From JBFLXR01 sp040757065 (GTDB taxonomy: Bacteria; Pseudomonadota; Gammaproteobacteria; Burkholderiales; Gallionellaceae), in NCBI GenBank assembly GCA_040757065.1, contig JBFLXR010000025.1, positions 1-26,598 on the forward strand: 26,598 nucleotides of DNA, written 5' to 3'. Under the pieces are notes generated by a model. It was not told the DNA's origin and searched no databases. It saw only the letters and a program-made list of their open reading frames with translations. How positions within the stretch are numbered: position 1 is the stretch's first letter; every line of letters starts with the position of its first letter. A program made the translations under genes and the position numbers. Shown piece after piece: positions 1 through 7,817 of this stretch.

Positions 1-22
1 ATGTCTGCGTATCGCAGAAAAC

Positions 23-50
23 AAAAAAGCCCGCTTACGCGGGCTTTTTT
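23..50 (-). terminator. Intrinsic terminator of rpmB-rpmG
   Basis: A perfect 12-bp stem (AAAAAAGCCCGC at 23-34 pairing with GCGGGCTTTTTT at 39-50) closes a TTAC loop. On the minus strand it lies 17 nt beyond the rpmG stop codon and ends in six T residues, the classic Rho-independent form. Because the arm is A-rich on one side and T-rich on the other, it could also stop transcription arriving on the plus strand. Confidence 0.9.
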
Positions 51-66
51 TAGAAACACTGCCGAA

Positions 67-222
67 TTACTTCAGCTTGGTTTCCTTGTACATCACGTGC
101 TTGCGGGCAACCGGATCGAATTTCTTCATTTCCAGCTTTTCCGGAGTGGTACGCTTGTTTTTGGTCGTGGTGTAGAAATGACCGGTACCAGCACTGGATT
201 CGAGTTTGATTTTATCGCGCAT
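67..222 (-). CDS. rpmG: 50S ribosomal protein L33
   Basis: This small ORF encodes 51 residues, the usual length of bacterial L33. It begins MRDKIKLESSAGTGHFYTTT and ends VMYKETKLK, which match the family throughout. L33 sits near the E site of the large ribosomal subunit. The protein has no cysteines, so it is the zinc-independent form rather than the CxxC form. Its Shine-Dalgarno sequence (AAGGAG, plus-strand 232-237) overlaps the stop codon of rpmB just upstream, which suggests coupled translation. It is the last gene of a two-gene operon closed by the terminator at 23-50. The start ATG at 222 is the only one compatible with the conserved N-terminus. Confidence 0.96.
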   Translation of the reverse strand: MRDKIKLESSAGTGHFYTTTKNKRTTPEKLEMKKFDPVARKHVMYKETKLK

Positions 223-235
223 GTTTTGCTACTCC

Positions 236-472
236 TTAAACGTTTTCGCCGCGCGCACGCATTTCGAACAGCACAGCGTCGATGCCGTTTTTGTCGATAG
301 TACGCAGTGCAGCGTTAGTCAGGCGCAGGCTCACCCAGCGGCCTTCGCTCTCCACCCAGAAGCGGCGACGCTGCAGATTCGGCAGAAAACGGCGCTTGGT
401 TTTGTTATTCGCGTGGGAAACGTTGTTCCCAACCATCGGGCCCTTCCCCGTCACTTGACAGACACGTGCCAT
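236..472 (-). CDS. rpmB: 50S ribosomal protein L28
   Basis: The product is 78 residues, the normal length for L28 of proteobacteria. It starts MARVCQVTGKGPMVGNNVSH and contains the conserved KRRFLPNLQ and RLTNAALRTIDKNG segments. L28 is a structural protein of the large ribosomal subunit. An in-frame ATG nine codons upstream exists, but the start at 472 is chosen because it matches the family N-terminus and has a GGAG Shine-Dalgarno (plus-strand 481-484) 8 nt before it. rpmG follows on the same strand with the stop codon and the next ribosome binding site overlapping. A strong sigma-70-type promoter lies about 40 nt upstream. Confidence 0.97.
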   Translation of the reverse strand: MARVCQVTGKGPMVGNNVSHANNKTKRRFLPNLQRRRFWVESEGRWVSLRLTNAALRTIDKNGIDAVLFEMRARGENV

Positions 473-514
473 AGCAATTACTCCAACCAATATGTGCAAA
501 ATTAAAGAGGCGCG

Positions 515-543
515 ATTTTATCCAATCGCAGAGAAATATTCAA
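515..543 (-). promoter_or_regulatory. Sigma-70-type promoter of rpmB-rpmG
   Basis: On the minus strand TTGAAT (538-543) and TAAAAT (515-520) are separated by exactly 17 bp, close to the consensus TTGACA-17-TATAAT. The predicted transcript starts near 508, giving a leader of about 35 nt before the rpmB ATG at 472. The surrounding A/T-rich stretch 500-589 also carries three copies of TCGCAGA (526, 550, 582). Confidence 0.75.
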
Positions 544-589
544 CCGCTATCGCAGATATTTGCAATAAAAGTTCAAACCCGTCGCAGAG

Positions 590-1330
590 TTATTGATGTT
601 CGAGCCAAATCAGGCTCGCCATTCGCCCGGTTACGCCGTCGCGACGGTAAGAATAAAAGCGCGCCGGATCGCTGTAGGTACACCATTCCCCGCCGTAAAT
701 CCCACTCACACCGAGCGCCTGTAACCGCTGGCGCGCCAGCAGAACGATATCTGCCAGCCACTTTCCGGCCTGTCCCGGTTTAAAAGCACGCTCGGCTTCC
801 GGCTGCCGGGCAATAAACGCCGCCCGCACCTCCTCGCCGACTTCGAAGGCTTCCGCACCGATTGCCGGCCCGAGCCAAGCCATCACCTCTTCCGGCGCAA
901 CCCTCATTGACGCCACGGTCGACTCGATCACGCCGTCGCACAGTCCGCGCCAACCGGCATGCGCCGCGCCCACCACCGTGCCGTGCGTATCGCACAGCAA
1001 TACCGGCAAACAATCCGCCGTCATCACCGCGCACACTGCCCCGGCATGACGCGATACGCTGGCATCGCCCGTCGGCACACAATCCGCCTCCGCTGCATTC
1101 ACGACCGTCGTACCGTGCACCTGTTTCAGCCACAGCGGCTCGCTTGGCACCCGCGCCGAAAACAACTGGCGATTATGCGCTACCGCCAGTGGTTCGTCGC
1201 CGACATGATCGCCTAAGTTAAAGGTATCGTACGGTGCACAGCTTATCCCACCGATGCGGGTGGTCTGCAAACTTTTCACATTCGGCGGCGCAGGCCATGC
1301 CGGCACGATGCTATGTTCAAGCCATTCCAT
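590..1330 (-). CDS. pgeF: Peptidoglycan editing factor PgeF (YfiH / DUF152, laccase-domain fold)
   Basis: The 246-residue product aligns along its length with the YfiH family from memory: TTRIGG near residue 24, KQVHG (H72), TADCLPVL (C107), AHAGWRG (H124) and a C-terminal FYSYRRDGVTGRMAS. The two histidines and the cysteine form the family's zinc-binding catalytic centre. In E. coli the protein prevents misincorporation of L-serine in place of L-alanine in peptidoglycan precursors; purine nucleoside phosphorylase and adenosine deaminase activities have been reported for relatives. It acts in the cytoplasm. Its start lies inside the 3' end of rluD (14-nt overlap), so the two are almost certainly one transcript, a pairing common in betaproteobacteria. 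No intrinsic terminator is visible between its stop and the rpmB promoter. Confidence 0.92.
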   Translation of the reverse strand: MEWLEHSIVPAWPAPPNVKSLQTTRIGGISCAPYDTFNLGDHVGDEPLAVAHNRQLFSARVPSEPLWLKQVHGTTVVNAAEADCVPTGDASVSRHAGAVCAVMTADCLPVLLCDTHGTVVGAAHAGWRGLCDGVIESTVASMRVAPEEVMAWLGPAIGAEAFEVGEEVRAAFIARQPEAERAFKPGQAGKWLADIVLLARQRLQALGVSGIYGGEWCTYSDPARFYSYRRDGVTGRMASLIWLEHQ

Positions 1331-2300
1331 CGGCCACCTCCTCGACTTGCTCCAGCAACTGCTCGAAATCTTCCGGCAACGGTGCGAACCACTCTACCCA
1401 TTCGCCGCTTTGCGGGTGAATCAATCCGAGTCGCTCGGCATGCAACGCCTGCCGGTGGAATCCGGACAACAGTCCGCGCAATGCAGCCGGACATTTCGGC
1501 GCTCCCTTAATATAGGTACTATCGCCGACGAGCGGATGGCCGATATTCGCCATATGCACGCGAATCTGGTGCGTGCGTCCGGTTTCCAGCTTGCAGCGCA
1601 TCAGCGTACAGCCGGGATAATCGACTTCAATACTGTAATGCGTCACCGCAGGTTTGCCGCCAGCATGCAATACCGCCATTTTTACCCGCTGGGTTGGGTG
1701 CCGCCCGATCGGCGCATCCACCGTGCCGCCGTACGGCACTTCGCCGTAAACCAATGCCAGATATTCGCGCTTCACGCTACGTGCCTGCAACTGACGCACC
1801 AGCGCAGTTTGTGCCGGAATGGTTTTCGCCACTACCAGCAAGCCGCTGGTATCCTTATCCAGCCGATGCACAATGCCCGCACGCGGCACCTCGGCCAACT
1901 GCGGCGCATGGTGCAGCAGCGCGTTCAGCATCGTCCCTTCCCAGTTGCCACTGCCCGGATGCACCACCAGCCCTGCTGGCTTGTTAATCACCAGAATACT
2001 GTCGTCTTCATACACCACATCGAGGGCAATGTCTTCGGCGAGATGCGGCATTTCGGAAGGATGCCCGACTGGCGTTACCTGCAAGCGCTCGCCCCCCCAC
2101 ACCTTTTGTTTAATGCTCGCGCGATTGCCGCCCAGCAGCGCCTGCCCCGCCTCAATCCATTCCTGGATACGGCTGCGCGAGTATTCCGGCATCAACTTCG
2201 CCAACGCCTGATCGAGCCGCAAACCGGCATATTCAGCGGGCACAGTCAATTCTGTTGCGGCTGCGGTATAATCGGATAAATTTTTTTCGGATTCGGTCAT
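1317..2300 (-). CDS. rluD: Ribosomal large subunit pseudouridine synthase D
   Basis: The product is 327 residues from the chosen ATG, close to the 326 of E. coli RluD. An N-terminal S4 RNA-binding domain (about residues 20-80, with RLDQALAKLMPEYSRSRI) is followed by the catalytic domain with the HRLDKDTSGLLVVAK motif; D148 is the expected nucleophile. NKPAGLVVHPG and LETGRTHQIRVHM are further family hallmarks. The enzyme makes pseudouridines 1911, 1915 and 1917 in helix 69 of 23S rRNA. The frame stays open 43 codons further upstream, into bamD, but family similarity supports the start at 2300. That ATG shares two bases with the divergent bamD ATG. GTG or TTG codons about 19-20 codons in are alternative starts. 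pgeF follows with overlap. Confidence 0.93.
   Translation of the reverse strand: MTESEKNLSDYTAAATELTVPAEYAGLRLDQALAKLMPEYSRSRIQEWIEAGQALLGGNRASIKQKVWGGERLQVTPVGHPSEMPHLAEDIALDVVYEDDSILVINKPAGLVVHPGSGNWEGTMLNALLHHAPQLAEVPRAGIVHRLDKDTSGLLVVAKTIPAQTALVRQLQARSVKREYLALVYGEVPYGGTVDAPIGRHPTQRVKMAVLHAGGKPAVTHYSIEVDYPGCTLMRCKLETGRTHQIRVHMANIGHPLVGDSTYIKGAPKCPAALRGLLSGFHRQALHAERLGLIHPQSGEWVEWFAPLPEDFEQLLEQVEEVADGMA
2267..2272 (+). promoter_or_regulatory. Candidate -10 element for bamD
   Basis: A perfect TATAAT lies 27 nt before the bamD ATG, inside the first codons of the divergent rluD. No good -35 hexamer is visible at 17 bp (AGTCAA at 2244-2249). Transcription would begin near 2279 with a leader of about 20 nt and only a weak ribosome binding site. 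Confidence 0.45.
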
Positions 2301-3111
2301 GCGCCATAGTTTAGCCTTATTTTTGCTGCTTACGCTCTCCGCGTGCAATATTTTCACCCCGCTGCCGGGCAGCCAGTCCGCCGAAAACGCCAAATTTGTG
2401 AGCGCGGAAGAGTTGTATGCCGAAGCCAAAGACTACATGAACGACGGCAGCTACACTAAGGCCATCGAATCACTGGAACGCCTGCAAGCGCGCTACCCCT
2501 ATGGCCGTTTCGGGCAGCAAGCGCAACTGGAAATCGCCTATGCTTACTACAAGCAGCGCGAACCCGACCCTGCCCTTTCCACCATCGATCGGTTTATCAA
2601 GCAATTTCCCAACAGCCCCCGGCTCGATTACGCCTACTATCTGAAAGGCCTGATTAACTTCAACGAAGATCTGGGCCTCTTCGGCGATTTCTCCGGTCAA
2701 GATCCCTCCGAACGCGATCCGCGTATGGCGCGCGCCTCTTATGACACCTTTCAGGAACTGATTACCCGCTTCCCGAACAGCCGCTACGCCGCCGATGCCA
2801 AAATCCGCATGCAATACCTGATTAATGCGCTGGCGCGCTCGGAAATGCATATCGCCGGCTATTATCTGCGCCGCGGGGCCTATGTCGCCGCGCTGAACCG
2901 CGCCAAGAACGTGGTTACGCAATATCCTCAGTCACCGCAAACCCGCGACGCTCTGCTGGTCATGATTAAAGCCTACGATGCACTCGGCATGACTGACTTA
3001 CGCAACGACACCCAGCGCGTGCTCGATTTGAACGTCGCCAAGGATGGCATTCAGCCGGGTGCCTATAAGTCCGCTGCCGACGAGGCAGCATGGTGGCAAT
3101 TCTGGAAATGA
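2299..3111 (+). CDS. bamD: Outer membrane protein assembly factor BamD (ComL) lipoprotein
   Basis: The product is 270 residues. It opens with a short lipoprotein signal (MRHSLALFLLLTLSAC, lipobox LSAC, lipidated Cys16) and continues with tetratricopeptide-like helices typical of BamD: EELYAEAKDYMNDGSYTKAI, then PNSPRLDYAYYLKGL and the DPRMARASYDTFQELI segment. BamD is the essential lipoprotein partner of BamA in the machine that inserts beta-barrel proteins into the outer membrane; it faces the periplasm. The ATG shares bases with the divergent rluD start, and the Shine-Dalgarno is weak, so the start rests on the signal peptide. The 3' end overlaps the next gene in an ATGA junction, indicating translational coupling. 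Confidence 0.95.
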   Translation: MRHSLALFLLLTLSACNIFTPLPGSQSAENAKFVSAEELYAEAKDYMNDGSYTKAIESLERLQARYPYGRFGQQAQLEIAYAYYKQREPDPALSTIDRFIKQFPNSPRLDYAYYLKGLINFNEDLGLFGDFSGQDPSERDPRMARASYDTFQELITRFPNSRYAADAKIRMQYLINALARSEMHIAGYYLRRGAYVAALNRAKNVVTQYPQSPQTRDALLVMIKAYDALGMTDLRNDTQRVLDLNVAKDGIQPGAYKSAADEAAWWQFWK

Positions 3112-3659
3112 AATACTGTAGCGCGTGCGGCCAGCCCGTCGAGTTGCGCCAGCCGCCCGAAGACAACCGTCCGCGCCATATTTGTACCGCCTGCGCCGCA
3201 ATCCATTATCAAAATCCCAAGCTGATCGTCGGCGCCATCCCGGAATGGGATGACGGTCGCATTCTGCTCTGCCGCCGTGCGATCGAACCGCGCCACGGCT
3301 TGTGGACATTGCCCGCCGGGTTTATGGAAAACGGCGAGACCACAGCCGAAGCTGCCGCCCGCGAAACGCTAGAGGAAGCGAATGCACGCGTCGAGATCGG
3401 CGAGTTATACGCCATGTACAACTTGCCGCACATCGATCAGGTACACCTGTTGTTCCGTGCCCGTCTGCTTGATCTGGATTTTTCGCCGGGGGTGGAGAGC
3501 CTTGAGGTCGAACTATTCCGCGAAGAAGAAATTCCGTGGGAACTACTGGCATTCAGACCCGTTAAGTTTGCCCTGCAAGACTACTTCGCCGACCGAAAAC
3601 AACGGCACTTTCGTTTTCGCAATGTTGATCTCGGGCCGCCGCCCGCCCACCCGGCTTAG
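3108..3659 (+). CDS. Nudix hydrolase with N-terminal zinc ribbon
   Basis: The product is 183 residues. A CxxC...CxxC zinc ribbon (C4, C7, C26, C29) precedes a Nudix domain whose box runs from G71 to about residue 93: G(x5)E(x7)RE(x2)EE, with GFMENGE and RETLEEA. The late glycine of the classical box is replaced by N. Such proteins hydrolyse nucleoside diphosphates linked to another moiety (NADH, ADP-ribose, CoA or damaged nucleotides); the zinc ribbon recalls NudC, but the protein is shorter, so the substrate cannot be assigned. The ATG at 3108 overlaps the bamD TGA. An in-frame ATG 6 codons upstream would add residues before the zinc ribbon and is less likely. The mlaA promoter begins almost directly after the stop. 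Confidence 0.9.
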   Translation: MKYCSACGQPVELRQPPEDNRPRHICTACAAIHYQNPKLIVGAIPEWDDGRILLCRRAIEPRHGLWTLPAGFMENGETTAEAAARETLEEANARVEIGELYAMYNLPHIDQVHLLFRARLLDLDFSPGVESLEVELFREEEIPWELLAFRPVKFALQDYFADRKQRHFRFRNVDLGPPPAHPA

Positions 3660-3666
3660 CAAGCAA

Positions 3667-3696
3667 CTGTCGGATTTACGAGAAACCCCCTATAAT
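3667..3696 (+). promoter_or_regulatory. Candidate sigma-70 promoter of mlaA
   Basis: A perfect TATAAT (3691-3696) is preceded at 18 bp by CTGTCG (3667-3672), which matches three of six positions of the -35 consensus. The element sits in the 65-nt gap between the Nudix stop and the mlaA ATG at 3725. Confidence 0.55.
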
Positions 3697-3724
3697 CCTT
3701 CCATCGCTTTTCTATATTAAGCCC

Positions 3725-4555
3725 ATGCATTCGATCAGACCGCTCATACTGGCATGCTGCCTCCTCGCCGGATGTGCTTCGACCGGCGGGCAATCGAACC
3801 CGAAGGATCCGCTGGAGCCCTTCAACCGCAGCATGTACGAATTGAACGACAAGCTCGACCATGCCATCGTCAAACCGGTAGCGCAGGGTTATGCCAACGT
3901 GATTCCGCCGACCGGCCGAACCATGATCGGTAACTTTTTTTCCAATCTGGACGACATCGTTGTCACTGTAAACGATCTGCTGCAATTTAAGCTGAAGCAA
4001 GCTTTCTCCGACGCGGGACGGGTGCTGATTAACACCACGGTCGGTGCATTCGGCTTGATCGATGCCGCCAGCATCACCGGCTATGACAAGCACAATGAAG
4101 ACTTCGGGCAAACACTGGGCAAATGGGGTGTTCCGAGCGGCCCGTATCTGGTTCTGCCGCTGCTCGGCCCCAGTACCGTGCGCGATGGGGCTGGCCTTTA
4201 TGTCGACAGCCAGATCAGCGTCATCCGTAAGCTGCGCCCGATTCGCACGCGCAACGGCGTGACTGTCACTAAGCTGGTAAACAAACGCGCCGACTTGCTC
4301 AGCCAGGAAGAATTGATCGACACCGCCTCGCTGGATCGCTATACCTTCCTGCGCGATGCCTACCTGCAACGTCGGGAAAGCCTGATCTACGACGGCAATC
4401 CGCCACGCGAGAAATACGACGACGATTACGGCGACGATGCTGCCCTGGATATGACGCCTCCGCCTGCCGCGACGCAACCCTCCGCTTCCCAACCGGGCAG
4501 TCAGACGGAACAGCCCGCTCCGACAGCACAATCCGCCCCCGACAGCGGCAAATAA
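3725..4555 (+). CDS. mlaA: Phospholipid-binding lipoprotein MlaA (VacJ)
   Basis: The product is 276 residues. A lipoprotein signal ends in LLAGC (Cys17), followed by the VacJ family core: DPLEPFNRSMYELNDKLD, a hydrophobic/amphipathic central region, DFGQTLGKWGVPSGPYLVLP and LLGPSTVRDG. MlaA is an outer-membrane-embedded lipoprotein that removes phospholipids from the outer leaflet and passes them to MlaC for retrograde transport, preserving lipid asymmetry. The last 45 residues are an acidic stretch (DDDYGDD) followed by a low-complexity P/Q/S/A tail, variable in the family. It is a single-gene unit here, not joined to an mlaBCDEF operon. The upstream Shine-Dalgarno is poor. The stop codon lies inside the terminator stem. 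Confidence 0.94.
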   Translation: MHSIRPLILACCLLAGCASTGGQSNPKDPLEPFNRSMYELNDKLDHAIVKPVAQGYANVIPPTGRTMIGNFFSNLDDIVVTVNDLLQFKLKQAFSDAGRVLINTTVGAFGLIDAASITGYDKHNEDFGQTLGKWGVPSGPYLVLPLLGPSTVRDGAGLYVDSQISVIRKLRPIRTRNGVTVTKLVNKRADLLSQEELIDTASLDRYTFLRDAYLQRRESLIYDGNPPREKYDDDYGDDAALDMTPPPAATQPSASQPGSQTEQPAPTAQSAPDSGK

Positions 4556-4588
4556 GAAACGGCGACCTCAGGTCGCCGTTTCTTATTT
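4550..4588. terminator. Bidirectional intrinsic terminator between mlaA and der
   Basis: An 18-bp perfect stem (4550-4567 with 4571-4588) closes a TCA loop. The outer parts are AAATAAGAAA and TTTCTTATTT and the core is GC-rich, so each strand ends in a T-rich run. The left arm contains the mlaA TAA, and the right arm lies 17 nt past the der stop. It can therefore serve both convergent genes. Confidence 0.88.
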
Positions 4589-4604
4589 CAAACCGCACTC
4601 CGCA

Positions 4605-6008
4605 TTAACCGAACAGACGCCGCCCGCGAATACGGGCGCGATGCGCACGCTTTTGCTCCGCCTCGGTCAGCGGCTTCGCTTTGCGCCCTTCGAAAGGGTT
4701 CTTACCAGCCTTGAATTCGATGCGCAGCGGCGTCCCCTGCAAGCTGAAAGCCTCGCAGAAGGCACGCTCCAGATAGCGGCGGTAGCTATCCGGCACTTTA
4801 TCCAGCGCGCTGCCGTGAATCACGATAATCGGCGGGTTGCTACCGCCCTGATGCGCATAGCGCATCTTAGGACGGAACATGGTGCCGCGCGGCGGCTGTT
4901 GTTTTTCCAGCGCAGCGATCAGTACGCGGGTCAGCTTCGGGGTCGGCAGCTTGGCCATTGCCGCCGCATAGGCTTCATTCACCGATTTCAGCACCCCGGC
5001 CACACCGGTACCGTTCAGCGCCGAGATGTAATGATGCTTGGCAAACCCCAGGAAATGCAGCTTGCGCTCGATGTCGCGCTTTACCGTATCGCGCTGGTAG
5101 TTATCCAGCCCGTCCCACTTATTCACCGCCAACACCAGCGCCCGACCGGTTTGCAGCACGAAATCAGCCAAATGCGCATCCTGCTCGGTAATCTGGTCGC
5201 GGGCATCGACCACCAGCACTACCACATTGGCGTCTTCGATGGATTGCAGGGTCTTCACTACCGAGAATTTTTCGATGGCTTCGTCGATCTTGCCGCGACG
5301 ACGCACACCGGCAGTATCGATAATGGTGTATTGCTTGCCGTTACGCTCGAAATCGATATAAATGCTATCGCGGGTGGTGCCCGGCTGATCGAAGGCAATG
5401 ACCCGTTCTTCGCCGAGAATGGCATTCACAAGAGTGGATTTACCCACATTCGGGCGTCCGACGATTGCAATTTTAGGATGATCGACAACCTGTTCCGCCT
5501 CTTCCGGCTCCGGCATCGGAAAAGTTTCCAGCGCCAGCTCGATCATTTCTTCGACGTTATCGCCGTGTGCGGAAGAAATCGGCAGCGGCTCGCCCAGACC
5601 CAACTCGTGAAAGTCGGCAGTCACACGGGTGCGCTGCATGCCCTCGGCTTTATTCACCAGCAACAACAGCGGCTGACCGCTCTTGCGCAATTGCTGGGCA
5701 ATAATTTTATCCTGCGGCGTCACGCCCTGACGTCCGTCCACCAGAAACAGTACCAGATCGGCCTCATCGACGGCTTGCCGGGTTTGCCGTGCCATTTCGT
5801 GGAGAATACCGTCTTTGGCGACCGGCTCCAGACCGCCGGTATCGACGATCAGATAAGGACGACTGCCGACGCGTCCCCGCCCATAGTGACGGTCTCGGGT
5901 CAGACCGGGCTGATCCGCCACCAGCGCATCACGACTGCGGGTCAAGCGGTTAAACAAGGTGGACTTTCCCACATTCGGGCGACCGACCAATACCAGAGTG
6001 GGAAGCAT
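4605..6008 (-). CDS. der: Ribosome assembly GTPase Der (EngA)
   Basis: The product is 467 residues with two tandem GTPase domains followed by a KH-like C-terminal domain, the layout unique to Der. The P-loop GRPNVGKST occurs twice (residues 9-17 and 184-192). Each domain has its switch sequence (DQPGLTRDR, DQPGTTRDS), DTGG/DTAG, and NKxD-type motifs (NKAE at 119-122 in the first domain, NKWD in the second). The C-terminal LTEAEQKRAHRARIRGRR is basic. Der binds the 50S precursor and is needed for late large-subunit assembly. It follows bamB after 18 nt and ends the long operon before the bidirectional terminator. Confidence 0.97.
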   Translation of the reverse strand: MLPTLVLVGRPNVGKSTLFNRLTRSRDALVADQPGLTRDRHYGRGRVGSRPYLIVDTGGLEPVAKDGILHEMARQTRQAVDEADLVLFLVDGRQGVTPQDKIIAQQLRKSGQPLLLLVNKAEGMQRTRVTADFHELGLGEPLPISSAHGDNVEEMIELALETFPMPEPEEAEQVVDHPKIAIVGRPNVGKSTLVNAILGEERVIAFDQPGTTRDSIYIDFERNGKQYTIIDTAGVRRRGKIDEAIEKFSVVKTLQSIEDANVVVLVVDARDQITEQDAHLADFVLQTGRALVLAVNKWDGLDNYQRDTVKRDIERKLHFLGFAKHHYISALNGTGVAGVLKSVNEAYAAAMAKLPTPKLTRVLIAALEKQQPPRGTMFRPKMRYAHQGGSNPPIIVIHGSALDKVPDSYRRYLERAFCEAFSLQGTPLRIEFKAGKNPFEGRKAKPLTEAEQKRAHRARIRGRRLFG

Positions 6009-6026
6009 CGCTACCTTTCGTTCCGA

Positions 6027-7172
6027 TTATTTAATGACAATTGAATACAGTCCGCCGCCGCTGGTCTGCACCAGCACGCCGGTACCGAGCGCCACCGGCG
6101 CAGTCAGAATCGGCGAACCGTCTGTTTTCAAGCGGGCGGCAAAAGCACCGTCCTCGCGGCTCAGCACATGCACGTACCCTTCCAGATCGCCGACCAGCAC
6201 ATAGCTATCCAGCGCAAACGGGGCGCTGGTCTGGCGATACAGCAAGCGGTCGTTCTTCCACAAAGAACTGCCCGCCCCCTTATCCATGGCCAACACGGCC
6301 CCCTTACTGTCGGTGATATAAAGCGAACGGCGCAACAACGCCAAGCCTTTATCTCCGGACAAATCGCGCACCCACAACGCATTACCCTGCATGGGATCGA
6401 AGCAAGCTAAGCGCCCCTGAAAAGCAATTGCGCAAACCTGCTCGTCGTCCAGAACCGGATTGCTGGTAATGTCGCTAATCCGTTCCAGTTCGGTATTGCC
6501 GCGCGGCTGCGAAACCACGGCCTCCCACAAAAGCGAACCGTTGTTCAGCCCAATGGCTGCCAGTTTACCGCCGGCGAAACCGGTGTACACCGTGCCGCGC
6601 TCAATCACCACGCCAGCCTGACTGCGCACGACCAATGCTGGGGTCATACGCTCATACAGCCACTGTCGCTTACCGTCCGCCACGCTCAGGCCGGTCACTT
6701 TGCCGTCGCCGGTGCGCACCACCACGATCCCGTCCGCAGCTTGCGGCGGAACCAGAACTTCACTGCTGACTTTCGCTTTCCAGCGCAGCTTGCCCTGATC
6801 ATCGAAAGCCGCGACGTCGCCTTTCGCGCTACCGACGAATACCAGTCCTTCGCCCGTCCCGACCCCGCCGCTTACCGGAAACCCTGCATCCGCATGCCAA
6901 GTTTCCTTGCCGGTATTGCGATCAATCCGGAATATCTGCCCCTTGGCGTTGGCCGCATAAACGGCTTCGCGCGTTACTGCCGGTTGCAGCGCCACACCTT
7001 CACCGCTACCAATGCTATGCTGCCAGCGTACTTCTACCGTTGCGCTCGGCTTAAACTCGGTCAGTTCGGCAGGCATAGTGCCCTCCGACTTGCTTTTCGC
7101 CCAGCTTGCCAGACCGGAACAGCCCGTCAGACCAAGCGACGCAACCAACAGCACTGCAACGCGCAATTTCAT
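6027..7172 (-). CDS. bamB: Outer membrane protein assembly factor BamB lipoprotein
   Basis: The product is 381 residues. A lipoprotein signal with lipobox LTGC (Cys18) leads into repeated beta-propeller blades of the PQQ type (for example AKGQIFRIDRNTGKETWHAD, GLVFVGSAKGDVAAFD, GTVYTGFAGGKLAAIGLNNG). BamB is an eight-bladed periplasmic propeller that docks on BamA and aids substrate handling during beta-barrel insertion. Its start overlaps the yfgM stop by 4 nt (ATGA). With bamD at 2299 the window carries two of the accessory Bam subunits; bamA, bamC and bamE are not present here. The yfgM-bamB-der order is widely conserved in proteobacteria. Confidence 0.96.
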   Translation of the reverse strand: MKLRVAVLLVASLGLTGCSGLASWAKSKSEGTMPAELTEFKPSATVEVRWQHSIGSGEGVALQPAVTREAVYAANAKGQIFRIDRNTGKETWHADAGFPVSGGVGTGEGLVFVGSAKGDVAAFDDQGKLRWKAKVSSEVLVPPQAADGIVVVRTGDGKVTGLSVADGKRQWLYERMTPALVVRSQAGVVIERGTVYTGFAGGKLAAIGLNNGSLLWEAVVSQPRGNTELERISDITSNPVLDDEQVCAIAFQGRLACFDPMQGNALWVRDLSGDKGLALLRRSLYITDSKGAVLAMDKGAGSSLWKNDRLLYRQTSAPFALDSYVLVGDLEGYVHVLSREDGAFAARLKTDGSPILTAPVALGTGVLVQTSGGGLYSIVIK

Positions 7173-7807
7173 TGACCGTCCCCCAGCGCATCCAGTTTCA
7201 TTTGAATCAGATTACGGTACATTGCCTTGCTGTCACTTTTATCCAGCGCGGTCTTGTAGGCCGAACGGGCTTCCCCCGCCTTGCCCTGCGCGCTCAGCAC
7301 GTCGCCTTTCAGGTCGGCATATAATGCATCGAACGATTCGGGATGCTTAGCTTCCGCCAATTTACCGGCCTCAGCATAATTCTTCTCATCGAGCAGCACC
7401 GCGCCCAGCTTCAGACGTGCCACATGCTGCAGCCCCTCCTCAGCGGCGTGATCAATCACCCATTGCAATTCGGTTTTAGCTTGCGGCAAATTCCCGGCAT
7501 CCAGATTGGCTTGCGCAGCCAGCAATTGTGCACGCGGCGCATAGGCAGCGGATGCGTATTTCTCCGTCAGAGCTGAAGCAGCATCGCTCACCCGCTTAGC
7601 ATCGTTGCTGGAAAGCTGCTTCACCACTTCGGTGTACAAAGCTCCGGCCTCGGCGGCCTGTTTGCCCTGGTACATTTTCCAGCCCTGCATCGCAGTAAAA
7701 CCGCCCACTGCCACGGACAGCCCCAGCATCACCCACTTGGCATTGTCTTTCCACCAAGCCTTCAGCGCATCAACCTGTTCCTGTTCCTGCAAATCCAACG
7801 CTGCCAT
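7169..7807 (-). CDS. yfgM: YfgM family tetratricopeptide protein (ancillary SecYEG translocon subunit)
   Basis: The product is 212 residues. A cytoplasmic N-terminus (LQEQEQVDALKAWWKDNAKW, typical of the family) is followed by one membrane helix (about residues 25-41) and a periplasmic domain with TPR-like helices (ALTEKYASAAYAPRAQLLAAQ, LPQAKTELQWVIDHA). In E. coli YfgM associates with SecYEG and the chaperone PpiD, helping newly exported proteins. That role fits its place directly before bamB, to which it is coupled by an ATGA overlap. It follows hisS after 10 nt. Confidence 0.92.
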   Translation of the reverse strand: MAALDLQEQEQVDALKAWWKDNAKWVMLGLSVAVGGFTAMQGWKMYQGKQAAEAGALYTEVVKQLSSNDAKRVSDAASALTEKYASAAYAPRAQLLAAQANLDAGNLPQAKTELQWVIDHAAEEGLQHVARLKLGAVLLDEKNYAEAGKLAEAKHPESFDALYADLKGDVLSAQGKAGEARSAYKTALDKSDSKAMYRNLIQMKLDALGDGQ

Positions 7808-7817
7808 TTCGTAATCC

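Noticed and set aside
3656..4531. 291-codon open frame on the minus strand opposite mlaA
   Set aside because: mlaA has a lipobox and the full family pattern. The antisense frame has no ribosome binding site or family signature.
4641..6044. 467-codon open frame on the plus strand opposite der
   Set aside because: der is certain from its two P-loops. The antisense frame is a by-product of codon bias and shows no domain.
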